DNA of 64,000 nucleotides from contig NZ_JBDWXV010000009.1 of NCBI RefSeq assembly GCF_039982735.1, positions 62,001 through 126,000 of the forward strand. Direction: 5' to 3'. The notes below the pieces were generated by a model. The model was not told the DNA's origin. It saw only the letters and a list, made by a program, of their open reading frames with translations, and made no database searches. Numbering within the stretch: position 1 is the first letter of the stretch; the number at the start of each line of letters is the position of its first letter. This DNA comes from Saccharospirillum sp039982735. GTDB lineage: Bacteria; Pseudomonadota; Gammaproteobacteria; Pseudomonadales; Natronospirillaceae. Position numbers and translations under genes: made by a program. This document shows positions 35,027 to 43,588 of this stretch, one piece after another.

Positions 35027-36067
35027 ATGGCCAACATTCATGATGTCGCCCAGTTGGCCGGTGTCTCCATCAAAACGGTATCGCGAGTCATCAATAACGA
35101 GCCGTCCATTAAGGACACCACCCGGGCCAAAGTAGAAGCCGCGATTAAAAAACTGGATTACCGGCCGCACGCTGGTGCGCGAGCCATGCGTTCCAGTAAG
35201 TCCGGCATCATCGGCATGATCACAGGTGTCTTGTCCGCTGCGACTCACGACCCGCTGGAATCCGGCCTATCGGCCATGCACCTGGTGCGAGCCGTTCAGG
35301 AAGGGTGTCGACGCGATGGCCGAATCCTGATGATCGCCGACAGCCCAGGCTCATCCGAAGAAGTCGCAGAGCTGCTGCGCAAGTTTCAATCGCATCGGGT
35401 TGAGGGTGTCATTTATGCAGCGGACTATCATCAGCAGGTCTTATTCCCCCATTCAGAGAACTTCCCGCTAGTGTTGGCCAACTGTTTTGATGCCATGCAA
35501 ACCCCGGCCGTTGTCCCCGACGACGCTCAGGGTCAGGAGATCGCCACGCGCTATTTAATCGAGCAGGGCCACCGACGTCTGGCCTACATCGGTCTGCCGG
35601 ATAACATGGTGGCTTCCAGGTTGCGACTGAACGGTTTTCTGAAAGGTTGCCGGGAAGGTGGTCTGGATGATCGCGCCATCATCTGGCGTCAGACAAAAGA
35701 GTTCGAGCCGTGGACACCGTTCGCTGACTTGCAGGCCATTCTGGACGAGTTACTGACGCGGGCGGAGCCACCGACCGCTTTTTGTTTCGGCAATGATTTA
35801 ATGGCCATGCGCGCCATGGCGTATTTTAAGGAAAAAGGCGTTCGCATACCCGATGACATCTCAGTCATAGGCTATGACAACGATGAAATGCTTATTCGAC
35901 ATATGGAACATGCATTAACCACGGTCACTCTGCCCTATCGGGAAATCGGCCTGGAAGCCTATCGATGCCTCGATGGCATCCTTCAGGGCAAGCATGACGC
36001 CAATGCCGATCAGCCCCGGCGAATCGAAAGTGAATTGATTCGGCGTGACACCGTTAGCCACATCTGA
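35027..36067 (+). CDS. LacI-family transcriptional regulator
   Basis: A 346-residue LacI protein: MANIHDVAQLAGVSIKTVSRVINNEPSIKDTTRAKVEAAI is the HTH and hinge start, followed by a periplasmic-binding-like sensor domain (GIIGMITGVLS; PPTAFCFGNDLMAMRAM; ISVIGYDNDEMLIRH). The ATG at 35027 is the standard start; a TTG at 35009 is in frame. It is followed by a terminator and then a glycoside hydrolase gene, with the ABC transporter divergent. Confidence 0.93.
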   Translation: MANIHDVAQLAGVSIKTVSRVINNEPSIKDTTRAKVEAAIKKLDYRPHAGARAMRSSKSGIIGMITGVLSAATHDPLESGLSAMHLVRAVQEGCRRDGRILMIADSPGSSEEVAELLRKFQSHRVEGVIYAADYHQQVLFPHSENFPLVLANCFDAMQTPAVVPDDAQGQEIATRYLIEQGHRRLAYIGLPDNMVASRLRLNGFLKGCREGGLDDRAIIWRQTKEFEPWTPFADLQAILDELLTRAEPPTAFCFGNDLMAMRAMAYFKEKGVRIPDDISVIGYDNDEMLIRHMEHALTTVTLPYREIGLEAYRCLDGILQGKHDANADQPRRIESELIRRDTVSHI

Positions 36068-36087
36068 CACCCCCATCAAATATCCGT

Positions 36088-36110
36088 GAGAGGCGCTTGC
36101 CTCTCTTTTT
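36088..36110 (+). terminator. Intrinsic terminator between LacI gene and hydrolase gene
   Basis: GAGAGGC (36088-36094), loop GCTT, GCCTCTC (36099-36105) and TTTTT form a textbook terminator. It lies only 17 bp before the hydrolase start, so hydrolase expression depends on read-through from the LacI promoter. Confidence 0.85.
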
Positions 36111-36126
36111 CCACAGGAAGCATGAC

Positions 36127-37089
36127 ATGTTCGCACTAAACGATAAATGGATCTGGGATTTCTGGCTCTACCAGGACGGCGGCCAATGGCACCTCTATTA
36201 CCTTCAGGCCGACAAGAGCCTGGAGGATCCGCAGTTGCGGCACTGGAATGTCAGCCAAGGTCATGCCATCTCCACCGATCTGCACCATTGGGACAACCAA
36301 GGCACTTGCCTGGCACCCGCTGAAGGCCCGGCCTGGGACGACAAGACCACCTGGACCGGTTCGGTCATTAAAGACGACAACGGGCTTTGGCACCTGTTTT
36401 ACACCGGAACCTGTGAAGCCGAGCGAGGTATGAAGCAGCGTATCGGTCACGCCACCAGTACGGATGGCCACCATTGGGAGCGCGTAGGCAATGGCCTGGC
36501 GCTTGATCTGGATCCTGAACTGTATGAAGAATACGAACAGGGCCAATGGCATGACCGTGCCATGCGCGACCCCTGGGTAATGAAAGACCCCGATGGTGAT
36601 GGCTGGCTGATGTATTTCACCGCTCGCGTATCGGGCCGGGACGAACCGAATGACGGAGGCGCCATCGGTCTGGCACGATCTGCGGACCTTGCTCACTGGA
36701 CTCTGGAGAAGCCGGTCTATGCCGGCCTGTTTGGCCAGTTAGAGGTTCCGCAAGTATTCAAACATGGCAAGCACTGGTACTGCCTGTTCTGCACCGCTGG
36801 GGAGCATTGGTCGAAAGGCTATGCGGCCGACTCACCCACGGACCCCGTAGGCGGCACCCATTACCTGATGGCCGACCATCATCTTGGCCCATGGCGGTTA
36901 GCTCCGGGGCCTTTCCTGGATGGCGGCAACCCGGTGCCCCGTTATGCCGGCAAGATCATCCGGCAAAATGACGAACTCTCGTTCATGGGGTTCTGGCATG
37001 ACACCCCGGATGGAACCTTCATTGGCCAAGTATCCGATCCAGTTCCAGTCAAGGTGAACACTGAGGGATTGCTGCATCTAACTGACTGA
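36127..37089 (+). CDS. Glycoside hydrolase, five-bladed propeller (GH32/GH43-like)
   Basis: A 320-residue protein without a signal peptide, so cytoplasmic. WIWDFWLYQDGGQWHLYYLQA at the N-terminus, GHAISTDLHHWDN, the RDPWV motif and repeated W-x-L-x-Y blades fit the GH32/GH43/GH68 propeller. WDF near the start could hold the nucleophile or base Asp. AGGAAG (36115-36120) supports the start at 36127. Substrate is probably an imported fructosyl or arabinosyl oligosaccharide; the family assignment between GH32 and GH43 is open. Confidence 0.75.
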   Translation: MFALNDKWIWDFWLYQDGGQWHLYYLQADKSLEDPQLRHWNVSQGHAISTDLHHWDNQGTCLAPAEGPAWDDKTTWTGSVIKDDNGLWHLFYTGTCEAERGMKQRIGHATSTDGHHWERVGNGLALDLDPELYEEYEQGQWHDRAMRDPWVMKDPDGDGWLMYFTARVSGRDEPNDGGAIGLARSADLAHWTLEKPVYAGLFGQLEVPQVFKHGKHWYCLFCTAGEHWSKGYAADSPTDPVGGTHYLMADHHLGPWRLAPGPFLDGGNPVPRYAGKIIRQNDELSFMGFWHDTPDGTFIGQVSDPVPVKVNTEGLLHLTD

Positions 37090-37274
37090 GATTTCAGTAT
37101 TCACACACTAAAGAGTCGCCAAACTGGGTGTTGAAATTATTCTGAATAAATTGAGTCTATATTTTAAAAAGGCAGCACACGGTTTTAAGAGCATCATTGC
37201 TTAATCTACTACTGAAATCGGCGCGAGCTTATGGCGATACACCGAAACCGAACGGCGAAACGTGACGCTCAAGC

Positions 37275-37994
37275 CTATTTAATGGCGACATAAACCGTTG
37301 CCGTTGCTTCGTTGTTTTGGAATGGGTTGTAAAAGCGAATGATGTGGGACTCGACCTGGCTGAACACCGTTTCCAGCACGGCGATAAAATCCGGTGCCGG
37401 CGGTTCGTTGGACCAGAGCGCAAACACGCCTTCCGGTCGCAGTTGCCGGGCCATGGTGGCCAGGGTGTCAGTCTGGTAAAACGACGCATTGGAGGCGTTT
37501 AGCAGAAAGCTTGGGGAATGGTCAATGTCGAGCAGAATGGCATCGAAGACACGGCCAGGCTGCTCCGGGTCGAAGCCGGTTGGCTCGCCTTTGGCCAGGT
37601 CAAAGAAGCTGCCCTGTACGTAGCGGTTTCGCGGGTCGGCATTTAATATGGCGCCCAGCGGCACGTCTTCGGCCTGGTGCCATTCGATCACCGGCTCCAG
37701 TAGCTCGACCACCACCATGGAACGTACTTTTTCGTGCTTCAATGCAGCAACGGCGGTATAGCCGAGGCCAAGACCGCCGACGACAACATCGGCTGGTCGA
37801 TCATCCAATGCGGCTAACCCCAAATCAGACAGCGCTTCTTCGGCTTTAACAAACAGGCTGGACATCAGGAACTCTTCGCCGAGCTTTACTTCGTAGATGT
37901 CGTCGTCTGTCAGGCCGGGAATTCGCCGGCGGCGCAGGGTGATCTGGCCAATGGGCGTGGGGCGGGTATCAATTTGTTCGAACAGGGGGCGCAT
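37275..37994 (-). CDS. Spermidine-synthase-fold methyltransferase-like protein
   Basis: A 239-residue Rossmann-fold protein with VVVGGLGLGYTAVAAL (cofactor loop), VVELLEPVIEWH and FDAILLDIDHSPSFLLN. The layout matches spermidine-synthase-like proteins of unknown substrate; the polyamine-binding residues are not clearly present. Monocistronic. Confidence 0.78.
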   Translation of the reverse strand: MRPLFEQIDTRPTPIGQITLRRRRIPGLTDDDIYEVKLGEEFLMSSLFVKAEEALSDLGLAALDDRPADVVVGGLGLGYTAVAALKHEKVRSMVVVELLEPVIEWHQAEDVPLGAILNADPRNRYVQGSFFDLAKGEPTGFDPEQPGRVFDAILLDIDHSPSFLLNASNASFYQTDTLATMARQLRPEGVFALWSNEPPAPDFIAVLETVFSQVESHIIRFYNPFQNNEATATVYVAIK

Positions 37995-38062
37995 GCGCTG
38001 GTGCCTCGTTTTTGCCGAGGCACCATGCTAACAGAAGAAGCGGACTGAGGTCGCTTGCGAGC

Positions 38063-39037
38063 TTACAGATCCAGCACCAGCAAGGGTGATTTGGAGCGTG
38101 AACAGCACACCGTCATCTGATCATTGGCGGCGTGTTCGGCGTCATCCAGATACCGGTCACGATGCTCGGGAGTGCCTTCGATGACCTTGGTCAGGCAGGT
38201 ACCGCAAATGCCCTGCTCGCACGAGGTCAGCACATCGACATCGTTGTCGATCAGCACGTTAGCGATGGTCTCGTCAGCCGGAATGTCAAACTCCTCTCCC
38301 GTACTCGCGATTCGAACCTTGAAACTGCCATCGGCCGAGGTGTCGATGTCTTCGGCAACAAAGTATTCGGTGTGCAGATGATCGACCGGCCAGCCAGCGT
38401 CCTTGAATGTCTGCAAGGCACTGTCGGTAAAGCGCTCTGGTCCGCACACATAGAGATGCGTATCGGGCTCAACGTTTTTCGCCAGAGCGGCCATGTCTAC
38501 CCGACCAGTATCCGGCTCGTCGCTGAAATAAAAATGACAGCGGTCGCTGAACGGGGCATCTTCCAGCTCATCCAGAAACGCCATGCACCCGCGTGACTTG
38601 GCGGCATAATGAAACTCGAATTCCTTGCCTTCACGATTCAGTTGCTGGGCCATGGAGTAAATCGGCGTGATGCCAATGCCACCGGCCAACAACAAGGATT
38701 TTTTGGCAGCCGGGCGCAATTCAAAGTGATTGCGCGGCGCACTGATTTGCACCAAATCACCTTCATTGAGTGCATCGTGCACCGCCATAGACCCGCCGCG
38801 TGACTTCGGTTCGCGCAGCACACCCAACTGATACCGTTTGTTGTCCCAGGGGGCATTGCTCAGCGAATACTGACGAATGGTATCCAGCGCAACCTGAATA
38901 TCAATGTGGCTTCCTGCGGTAAACACCGGCAATTCACGACCGTGCGGATCGACCAGTTCCACTCGCACAATGCCATCGGCTTCGGCGACTTTTTTGTTAA
39001 CCTTGACGATCATCGACAGGGTGGTTTTTTTACTCAT
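38063..39037 (-). CDS. vanB: Vanillate O-demethylase reductase subunit VanB
   Basis: A 324-residue ferredoxin-reductase: FAD/NAD domain (RQYSLSNAP; LLLAGGIGITPIYSMAQQL; YVCGPERF) and a C-terminal 2Fe-2S domain (CEQGICGTC, last Cys in TVCCSRS). It passes electrons to VanA. It lies 148 bp downstream of vanA on the same strand; the gap contains a GC hairpin (39058-39080) without a U-tract. Confidence 0.9.
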   Translation of the reverse strand: MSKKTTLSMIVKVNKKVAEADGIVRVELVDPHGRELPVFTAGSHIDIQVALDTIRQYSLSNAPWDNKRYQLGVLREPKSRGGSMAVHDALNEGDLVQISAPRNHFELRPAAKKSLLLAGGIGITPIYSMAQQLNREGKEFEFHYAAKSRGCMAFLDELEDAPFSDRCHFYFSDEPDTGRVDMAALAKNVEPDTHLYVCGPERFTDSALQTFKDAGWPVDHLHTEYFVAEDIDTSADGSFKVRIASTGEEFDIPADETIANVLIDNDVDVLTSCEQGICGTCLTKVIEGTPEHRDRYLDDAEHAANDQMTVCCSRSKSPLLVLDL

Positions 39038-39185
39038 ACCAACTCCGGTAGACAGTGCGCCCGGCCAAAGTGGCCGGGCACTGTTCGGATTAGTTCAAGC
39101 CTGGAGTTCACTAAGTGGCTACATTCCGCGAAGGCTACCGGTGGCACCCTTCGCTCGCACGTTGCGAACTTCAAATCTCGAAGAT

Positions 39186-40238
39186 TTAAGACGCCGATGC
39201 TTCCTGCTTGAGGATCTTGTCGATCATGCGGCGCGCCAGTACACCACCGCCGTCGATGTTCAGTTTCAGCAACTGACGGTCAGGGTTGTCGATCAGATTG
39301 CGTTGCTGGGCTTCCAGCATTTCCAGATCTTCCGAGAAAATCTGGCCCTGACCTTCGCGAATGGTCTTGGTCAGTTCCTGATCGTGCGGCTTGAAGTTAC
39401 GGGCCATGCCCCAGTAGTACCAGATTGAGGTTTCGGTTTCGGGGGTAATGAAGTCGACCACAACGCTCGACGCTTTCTGGTCGGCCGGGGCATCGAATCC
39501 ACCCTGGCCGGCAATGGCCACGCCAACGTTGATCATAATGTGGCTGGGGGGTGTGAAGCGGCTGATCTGCCAGCGGTCGACATCGGCCGTCGGTTCAAGG
39601 TCGTTGAATTTCAGGGCGTTTTGCCAGAAAGGCGGTGCCTTAATGCTTTCCATGGTGCGCTTGGTGACCACGGTATCGCCATCCTTAAAGGAGTCGGGTG
39701 CTTCGTCTTCGATCTCGGGCTGACCAATGCTGGTCGCGTGCACATAGGTCTCGTGCGTCAGGTCCATCAGGTTATCGACCATCAACTTGTAGTTGCAGTT
39801 GATGTGATAAACGCCGCCGCCGTAGGCCCAGTCCGGGTCATCAAAGAAGTCGAACTTGGGAATCAGATCGGTATCGGCTTTTTCAGCATCGCCCGGCCAT
39901 ACCCAGATAAAGCCATACCGCTCTTCAACCGGGTAAGCCGTAATGCCCGGAAACGCATTGACGCGCTGGCCTGGCATCGACTTACAGTTGCCGTCGCAAT
40001 TCATCACCATGCCGTGGTAACCGCAGACCAGGTCACCTTCGTCATTCACATAACCCAACGACAAGGGCGCACCCCGGTGTGGGCAGAAATCGGCCAGGGC
40101 CACGATTTTCTCGTTTTGGGTGCGGTAAAACACCATACGCTGGCCACAAATCTGGCGGCCCTGTGGCTTGTCGGTTATTTCATCAGACGAAAAGGCAACG
40201 TACCAGGTATTGGTCGGCCAGGAGGCTTGCACGGTCAT
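39186..40238 (-). CDS. vanA: Vanillate O-demethylase oxygenase subunit VanA
   Basis: A 350-residue Rieske oxygenase. Rieske ligands are CPHRGAPL and CGYHGM; the mononuclear iron site is in NLMDLTHETYVHATS. It converts vanillate to protocatechuate and formaldehyde. The start at 40238 follows GGAG seven bases before; the longer frame from 40286 lacks a site. Divergent from a GntR regulator. Confidence 0.92.
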   Translation of the reverse strand: MTVQASWPTNTWYVAFSSDEITDKPQGRQICGQRMVFYRTQNEKIVALADFCPHRGAPLSLGYVNDEGDLVCGYHGMVMNCDGNCKSMPGQRVNAFPGITAYPVEERYGFIWVWPGDAEKADTDLIPKFDFFDDPDWAYGGGVYHINCNYKLMVDNLMDLTHETYVHATSIGQPEIEDEAPDSFKDGDTVVTKRTMESIKAPPFWQNALKFNDLEPTADVDRWQISRFTPPSHIMINVGVAIAGQGGFDAPADQKASSVVVDFITPETETSIWYYWGMARNFKPHDQELTKTIREGQGQIFSEDLEMLEAQQRNLIDNPDRQLLKLNIDGGGVLARRMIDKILKQEASAS

Positions 40239-40312
40239 GGCGGTTCTCCACTGCATCGGGTCGTGTGATTGGGTCGGTCGACTCACTTGTTTTTATCCGT
40301 CGACATCAGTTA

Positions 40313-40394
40313 TGGATCCAAAAATAGGTTTCACACCCCCGCTTGTCAATAGAAATATCAGTTTTGGATCCACTTATGTATATTTTTGGATCCA
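40313..40394. promoter_or_regulatory. Three TGGATCCA operators between vanA and vanR
   Basis: The palindrome TGGATCCA occurs at 40313-40320, 40365-40372 and 40387-40394. The outer copies carry AAAATA and TATTTT flanks that are reverse complements, and the last two are 22 bp apart (two helical turns). A fourth near-match (TGGATCCC) is at 40461. They fill the vanA-vanR promoter region and are the likely VanR binding sites. Confidence 0.7.
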
Positions 40395-40477
40395 GGATGT
40401 ACCTGAAAGGCTTGCGCAAAGCCCCCATTGGGCCGAGAATGCCCAGCACAAATGACTCACTGGATCCCGTTTTCATC

Positions 40478-41167
40478 ATGACCCAGATCAGCCACACCGC
40501 CATTACCGCACTGCGCAAACACATCCGCGATGGTCGCTACCAACCGGGTGAAAAACTGCGTGAAGTACAGGTAGCCGAGCTACTGGGCGTCTCACGTACA
40601 CCGGTCAGACTCGCCTTTCGCACCCTGGAACAGGAAGGCCTGCTGGAACGTACCGGCAAGCAAGGCTATGTCGTACGTGAAGTGTCGGCCGACGACGTCT
40701 TGTGCGGTGTTGAGATACGTGGCGTACTGGAAGGGCTGGCCGCGCGTCGGCTGGCCGAGAAGGGTTTATCTGCAGAGTTGAAAGACCAACTGGAACGCTG
40801 TGTTCAGGAAGGGGATGCGCTCATAAACCAGCCTCAGCTGAGCCAGGAAGACATTGAACGCTGGGGCGACATCAACGCCCGCTTCCACGCCCTGATCGTC
40901 AACAACGCCGGCAGCCGCGCCATCAGCGACGCCATCACCCGCAACAATCACCTGCCGTTCGCCTCATCGGCTTCGATCACCATCGATACCGATCACCTGG
41001 CCCAGGAGCAACGCAAACTCCAGGTCGCGCAACTGCAACACCAGCTCGTTGTGCAAGCTCTGGTCATGGGCGAAAGCACCCGCGCAGAAATGCTGATGCG
41101 CGAACACGCCTATATTGGCCTGCGTTACGGTCCGTTATTTGGTGTGCCGGAAGGGATGGCCTTGTGA
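40478..41167 (+). CDS. vanR: GntR-family regulator (VanR-like)
   Basis: A FadR/VanR-type regulator of 229 residues from the ATG at 40478: winged HTH (TALRKHIRDGRYQPGEKLREVQVAELLGVSRTPVRLAFRTLEQ) and a C-terminal FCD domain (INARFHALIVNNAGS). In-frame starts at 40439 and 40343 exist; the latter would run through the operators, and none has a strong ribosome site. Divergent from vanAB, whose genes it probably represses until vanillate is present. Confidence 0.85.
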   Translation: MTQISHTAITALRKHIRDGRYQPGEKLREVQVAELLGVSRTPVRLAFRTLEQEGLLERTGKQGYVVREVSADDVLCGVEIRGVLEGLAARRLAEKGLSAELKDQLERCVQEGDALINQPQLSQEDIERWGDINARFHALIVNNAGSRAISDAITRNNHLPFASSASITIDTDHLAQEQRKLQVAQLQHQLVVQALVMGESTRAEMLMREHAYIGLRYGPLFGVPEGMAL

Positions 41168-41219
41168 GCTGAGAGCTACGAGCTGTTAGCTAATAACTCA
41201 GAACTCGCAGCTCGCAGCT
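41166..41219 (+). repeat. Degenerate 7-bp tandem repeat (nnnAGCT)
   Basis: Seven heptamers ending in AGCT or AACT run in register after an initial GAGCT: GAGAGCT, ACGAGCT, GTTAGCT, AATAACT, CAGAACT, CGCAGCT, CGCAGCT. It starts at the vanR stop and ends 8 bp before the convergent LysR stop. A cleaner array in opposite orientation lies on the other side of that LysR gene. Confidence 0.8.
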
Positions 41220-41227
41220 CTCTTTTC

Positions 41228-42100
41228 TCACTTCTCAAAAAAGCTCAGGAACGCCTGGCTCGCCTTCGACAGATAGTGATTTTTCTTCCAGCCCCAGGCC
41301 AGTTCGAGCGGAATGGGCGGGTCGAAGGGCCGGGTGCAGAGCAGCGGCTCGTTCTCGACAATCATCGACAGACAGGTCGCCAGCCCCATCTCGTTTTTCA
41401 CCAGGCTCTTCAACAAATCCACCAGGTTGGTCTCAAACTGCACATTCAGACTGAGCCCCTGCGCCCGGGCGCGTTGCTCAACCGAGTCGCGCAGGTAATA
41501 ACCACTGCGAAACATCACCGTTGATTGTTTGCAAAACGATTCGATTGTGATCGACTCGCGCTCCGCCAAATGGTGATGCTTCGGCATACAGGCCACAACC
41601 TGCTCCGACAATTGCGAGGCATATCGAATCTGGTCGTGGGGTCTTTCAGAGCGAATCAGCGCCAGATCGAGCTCGCCATTGATCACCATCTGCTCCAGCG
41701 TATCGGTACCGGCTTCATACAGACGAATCCGAATCCCGGGGTAGGCTTTCTTGAACGCAAACAGGTAGGCCGGTAAGTAATAGGTCGACAGCATCGCCGA
41801 CGCGCCCAGCTTCACCTCCCCCTGCTCCAACCCCTGCAGCTCGGTCAGTTCGCGGGTGGCATCGGTCAGCCCTTCCAGAATGCGGCGCACGTGAGTAAGC
41901 AATACCTCACCGTCCGACGTCAGCGTCATGCGCCGGTCGGCCCGGTTAATCAGCTTGAGGCCGGTTTCTTCCTCCAGCTTTTTAATGGCAATACTCAACG
42001 CCGGCTGCGCAATACCCAACCGCCGCGCCGACCGGGAGAAACTGCCGGTAATGGCGATGTCGTTGAAGTACCGCAACCGGCTGATGCTGTCTAACCGCAT
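41228..42100 (-). CDS. LysR-family regulator, GcdR-like
   Basis: A 290-residue LysR protein (MRLDSISRLRYFNDIAITGSFSRSARRLGIAQPALSIAIKKLEEETG). It is divergent from gcdH-gcdG, the same arrangement as GcdR, the glutarate-responsive activator described in Pseudomonas. Role inferred from position. Bracketed by heptamer repeats. Confidence 0.88.
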   Translation of the reverse strand: MRLDSISRLRYFNDIAITGSFSRSARRLGIAQPALSIAIKKLEEETGLKLINRADRRMTLTSDGEVLLTHVRRILEGLTDATRELTELQGLEQGEVKLGASAMLSTYYLPAYLFAFKKAYPGIRIRLYEAGTDTLEQMVINGELDLALIRSERPHDQIRYASQLSEQVVACMPKHHHLAERESITIESFCKQSTVMFRSGYYLRDSVEQRARAQGLSLNVQFETNLVDLLKSLVKNEMGLATCLSMIVENEPLLCTRPFDPPIPLELAWGWKKNHYLSKASQAFLSFFEK

Positions 42101-42119
42101 AAAGTTACCCCTAGCACAC

Positions 42120-42158
42120 AGCTCTCAGCTCTCAGCTCTCAGCTCTCAGCTCTCAGCT
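42120..42158 (+). repeat. Perfect 7-bp tandem repeat (AGCTCTC)5
   Basis: Five exact AGCTCTC units (42120-42154) plus AGCT. It is the reverse complement of the GAGAGCT-type array at 41166-41219, so the two face each other across the LysR gene. Copy number is likely to vary by slippage. It lies 20 bp before the LysR start, in its leader. Confidence 0.9.
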
Positions 42159-42267
42159 ATATCCTAAATATATGGAAAATATAAAAACAATATAATATGG
42201 ATATTCAGAAACTTAAGCTATCTTTAAGCCCACTAAAAACACCGATCTGGAGTTAACGGCCAGCTCA

Positions 42268-42380
42268 GTGTCAGGTGCCGGGTGTGCCTAACCGGGGGAG
42301 TCCGCAGCAAGGATGCTGCGGTCTAGGCTCCATGGATGGATATACGCCGACCCCGGTTAGGCACACCCGGTGACTGACAC
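42268..42380 (+). repeat. GGA-hairpin palindromic repeat, copy 4 (type A), before gcdH
   Basis: Arms 42268-42297 and 42351-42380 give 22 pairs (two G-U), one G-A mismatch and seven more pairs. Hairpin 1 is CCGCAGC-AAGGAT-GCTGCGG (42302-42321). Hairpin 2 is GGC-TCC-ATGGAT-GGA, then TATAC, then GCC. The element ends 32 bp before the gcdH start, so it is in the gcdH leader or just upstream of it. The rest of the spacer 42101-42412 holds the heptamer array and an AT-rich stretch that may contain the divergent promoters. Confidence 0.9.
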
Positions 42381-42412
42381 GAACTCCAGCCACCAAAACA
42401 AGAGGCACCACT

Positions 42413-43588
42413 ATGGCTACCGCACATTTTGACTGGAAAGACCCCTTCAAGCTGACCGAGCAGTTGAACGACGACGAACGCATGATTCTCGACACCGCCC
42501 ACGCCTACTGCCAGGACAAACTGGCCAGTCGTGTGCAAATGGCCAACCGCAACGAAAGCTTTGACCCCGCCATCATGCTGGAACTCGGCGAATTGGGGAT
42601 GCTCGGGGTGACCTTGCCGGAAGAATACGGCTGCGTGAATGCCAGCCATGTCGCCTATGGCCTGATCGCCCGCGAGGTTGAACGCGTCGACAGCGGCTAC
42701 CGCTCGGCCATGAGCGTACAGTCCTCCCTGGTCATGCACCCGATTTACGCATATGGAAGCGAAGAACAGCGCAAAAAATACCTGCCCAAACTGGCTACCG
42801 GTGAGTTGATCGGCTGCTTCGGCCTAACCGAACCGGATGCCGGTTCTGACCCCGGAAGCATGCAAAGCAAGGCCGTCAAAACCAACAATGGCTACGTTCT
42901 CAACGGCGCCAAAATGTGGATCACCAACTCCCCCATCGCCGATGTATTCGTAGTTTGGGCCAAACTCGACGGTGAGATCCGCGGCTTTATCCTCGAACGC
43001 GACATGAAAGGCCTGAGCGCTCCCAAAATCGAAGGCAAATTCAGCCTGCGCGCCTCGATCACCGGTGAGATCGTGATGGAAGATGTGTATGTGCCTGAAG
43101 CCAACATTCTGCCCAACGTCAAAGGCCTCAAAGGCCCCTTCGGTTGCCTGAATAAAGCCCGCTACGGCATTGCCTGGGGCGCCATGGGTGCGGCCGAAGC
43201 CTGCTGGCTGGCCGCACACAGCTACGTGATGGACCGGGTTCAGTTCAACCGGCCGCTGGCCGCCAACCAGCTGATCCAGAAAAAACTGGCCGACATGCAG
43301 ACCGAAATCAGCCTCGGCTTGCAGGGCTGCCTGCGCATGGGTCAACTGATGGATAACGACGCCTGCCCGGTTGAGCTGATATCTCTGATGAAACGCAACA
43401 ACGCCGGCAAGGCACTCGACATCGCCCGCGTTGCCCGCGACATGCACGGCGGTAACGGCATCAGCGACGAATACGGTGTTATCCGCCACGTCATGAACCT
43501 CGAAGCCGTTAATACCTATGAAGGCACGCACGACATTCACGCCCTGATTCTCGGCCGTGCACAAACCGGCATTCAGGCGTTCGGCTAA
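42413..43588 (+). CDS. gcdH: Glutaryl-CoA dehydrogenase
   Basis: A 391-residue acyl-CoA dehydrogenase. GCFGLTEPDAGSDPGSM and KMWITNSPIADVFVVWAK bind substrate and FAD; the catalytic Glu lies in TYEGTHDIHALILGRAQTG, the wording specific to glutaryl-CoA dehydrogenase. It converts glutaryl-CoA to crotonyl-CoA in lysine and glutarate breakdown. The stop overlaps the gcdG start by one base. Confidence 0.95.
   Translation: MATAHFDWKDPFKLTEQLNDDERMILDTAHAYCQDKLASRVQMANRNESFDPAIMLELGELGMLGVTLPEEYGCVNASHVAYGLIAREVERVDSGYRSAMSVQSSLVMHPIYAYGSEEQRKKYLPKLATGELIGCFGLTEPDAGSDPGSMQSKAVKTNNGYVLNGAKMWITNSPIADVFVVWAKLDGEIRGFILERDMKGLSAPKIEGKFSLRASITGEIVMEDVYVPEANILPNVKGLKGPFGCLNKARYGIAWGAMGAAEACWLAAHSYVMDRVQFNRPLAANQLIQKKLADMQTEISLGLQGCLRMGQLMDNDACPVELISLMKRNNAGKALDIARVARDMHGGNGISDEYGVIRHVMNLEAVNTYEGTHDIHALILGRAQTGIQAFG

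Noticed and set aside
39058..39080. Strong hairpin (GCCCGGCC with GGCCGGGC) between vanA and vanB
   Set aside because: No U-tract and no GGA loop; possibly an mRNA-stability stem, but nothing decides this.
39540..40268. 242-codon plus-strand frame opposite vanA
   Set aside because: Complement of the Rieske oxygenase coding sequence; no family similarity.
42120..42158. Heptamer array as a CRISPR
   Set aside because: Units are 7 bp with no spacers and no cas genes in the window.
42824..43564. 246-codon minus-strand frame opposite gcdH
   Set aside because: Shadow of a strongly conserved gene; no ribosome site and unnatural composition.
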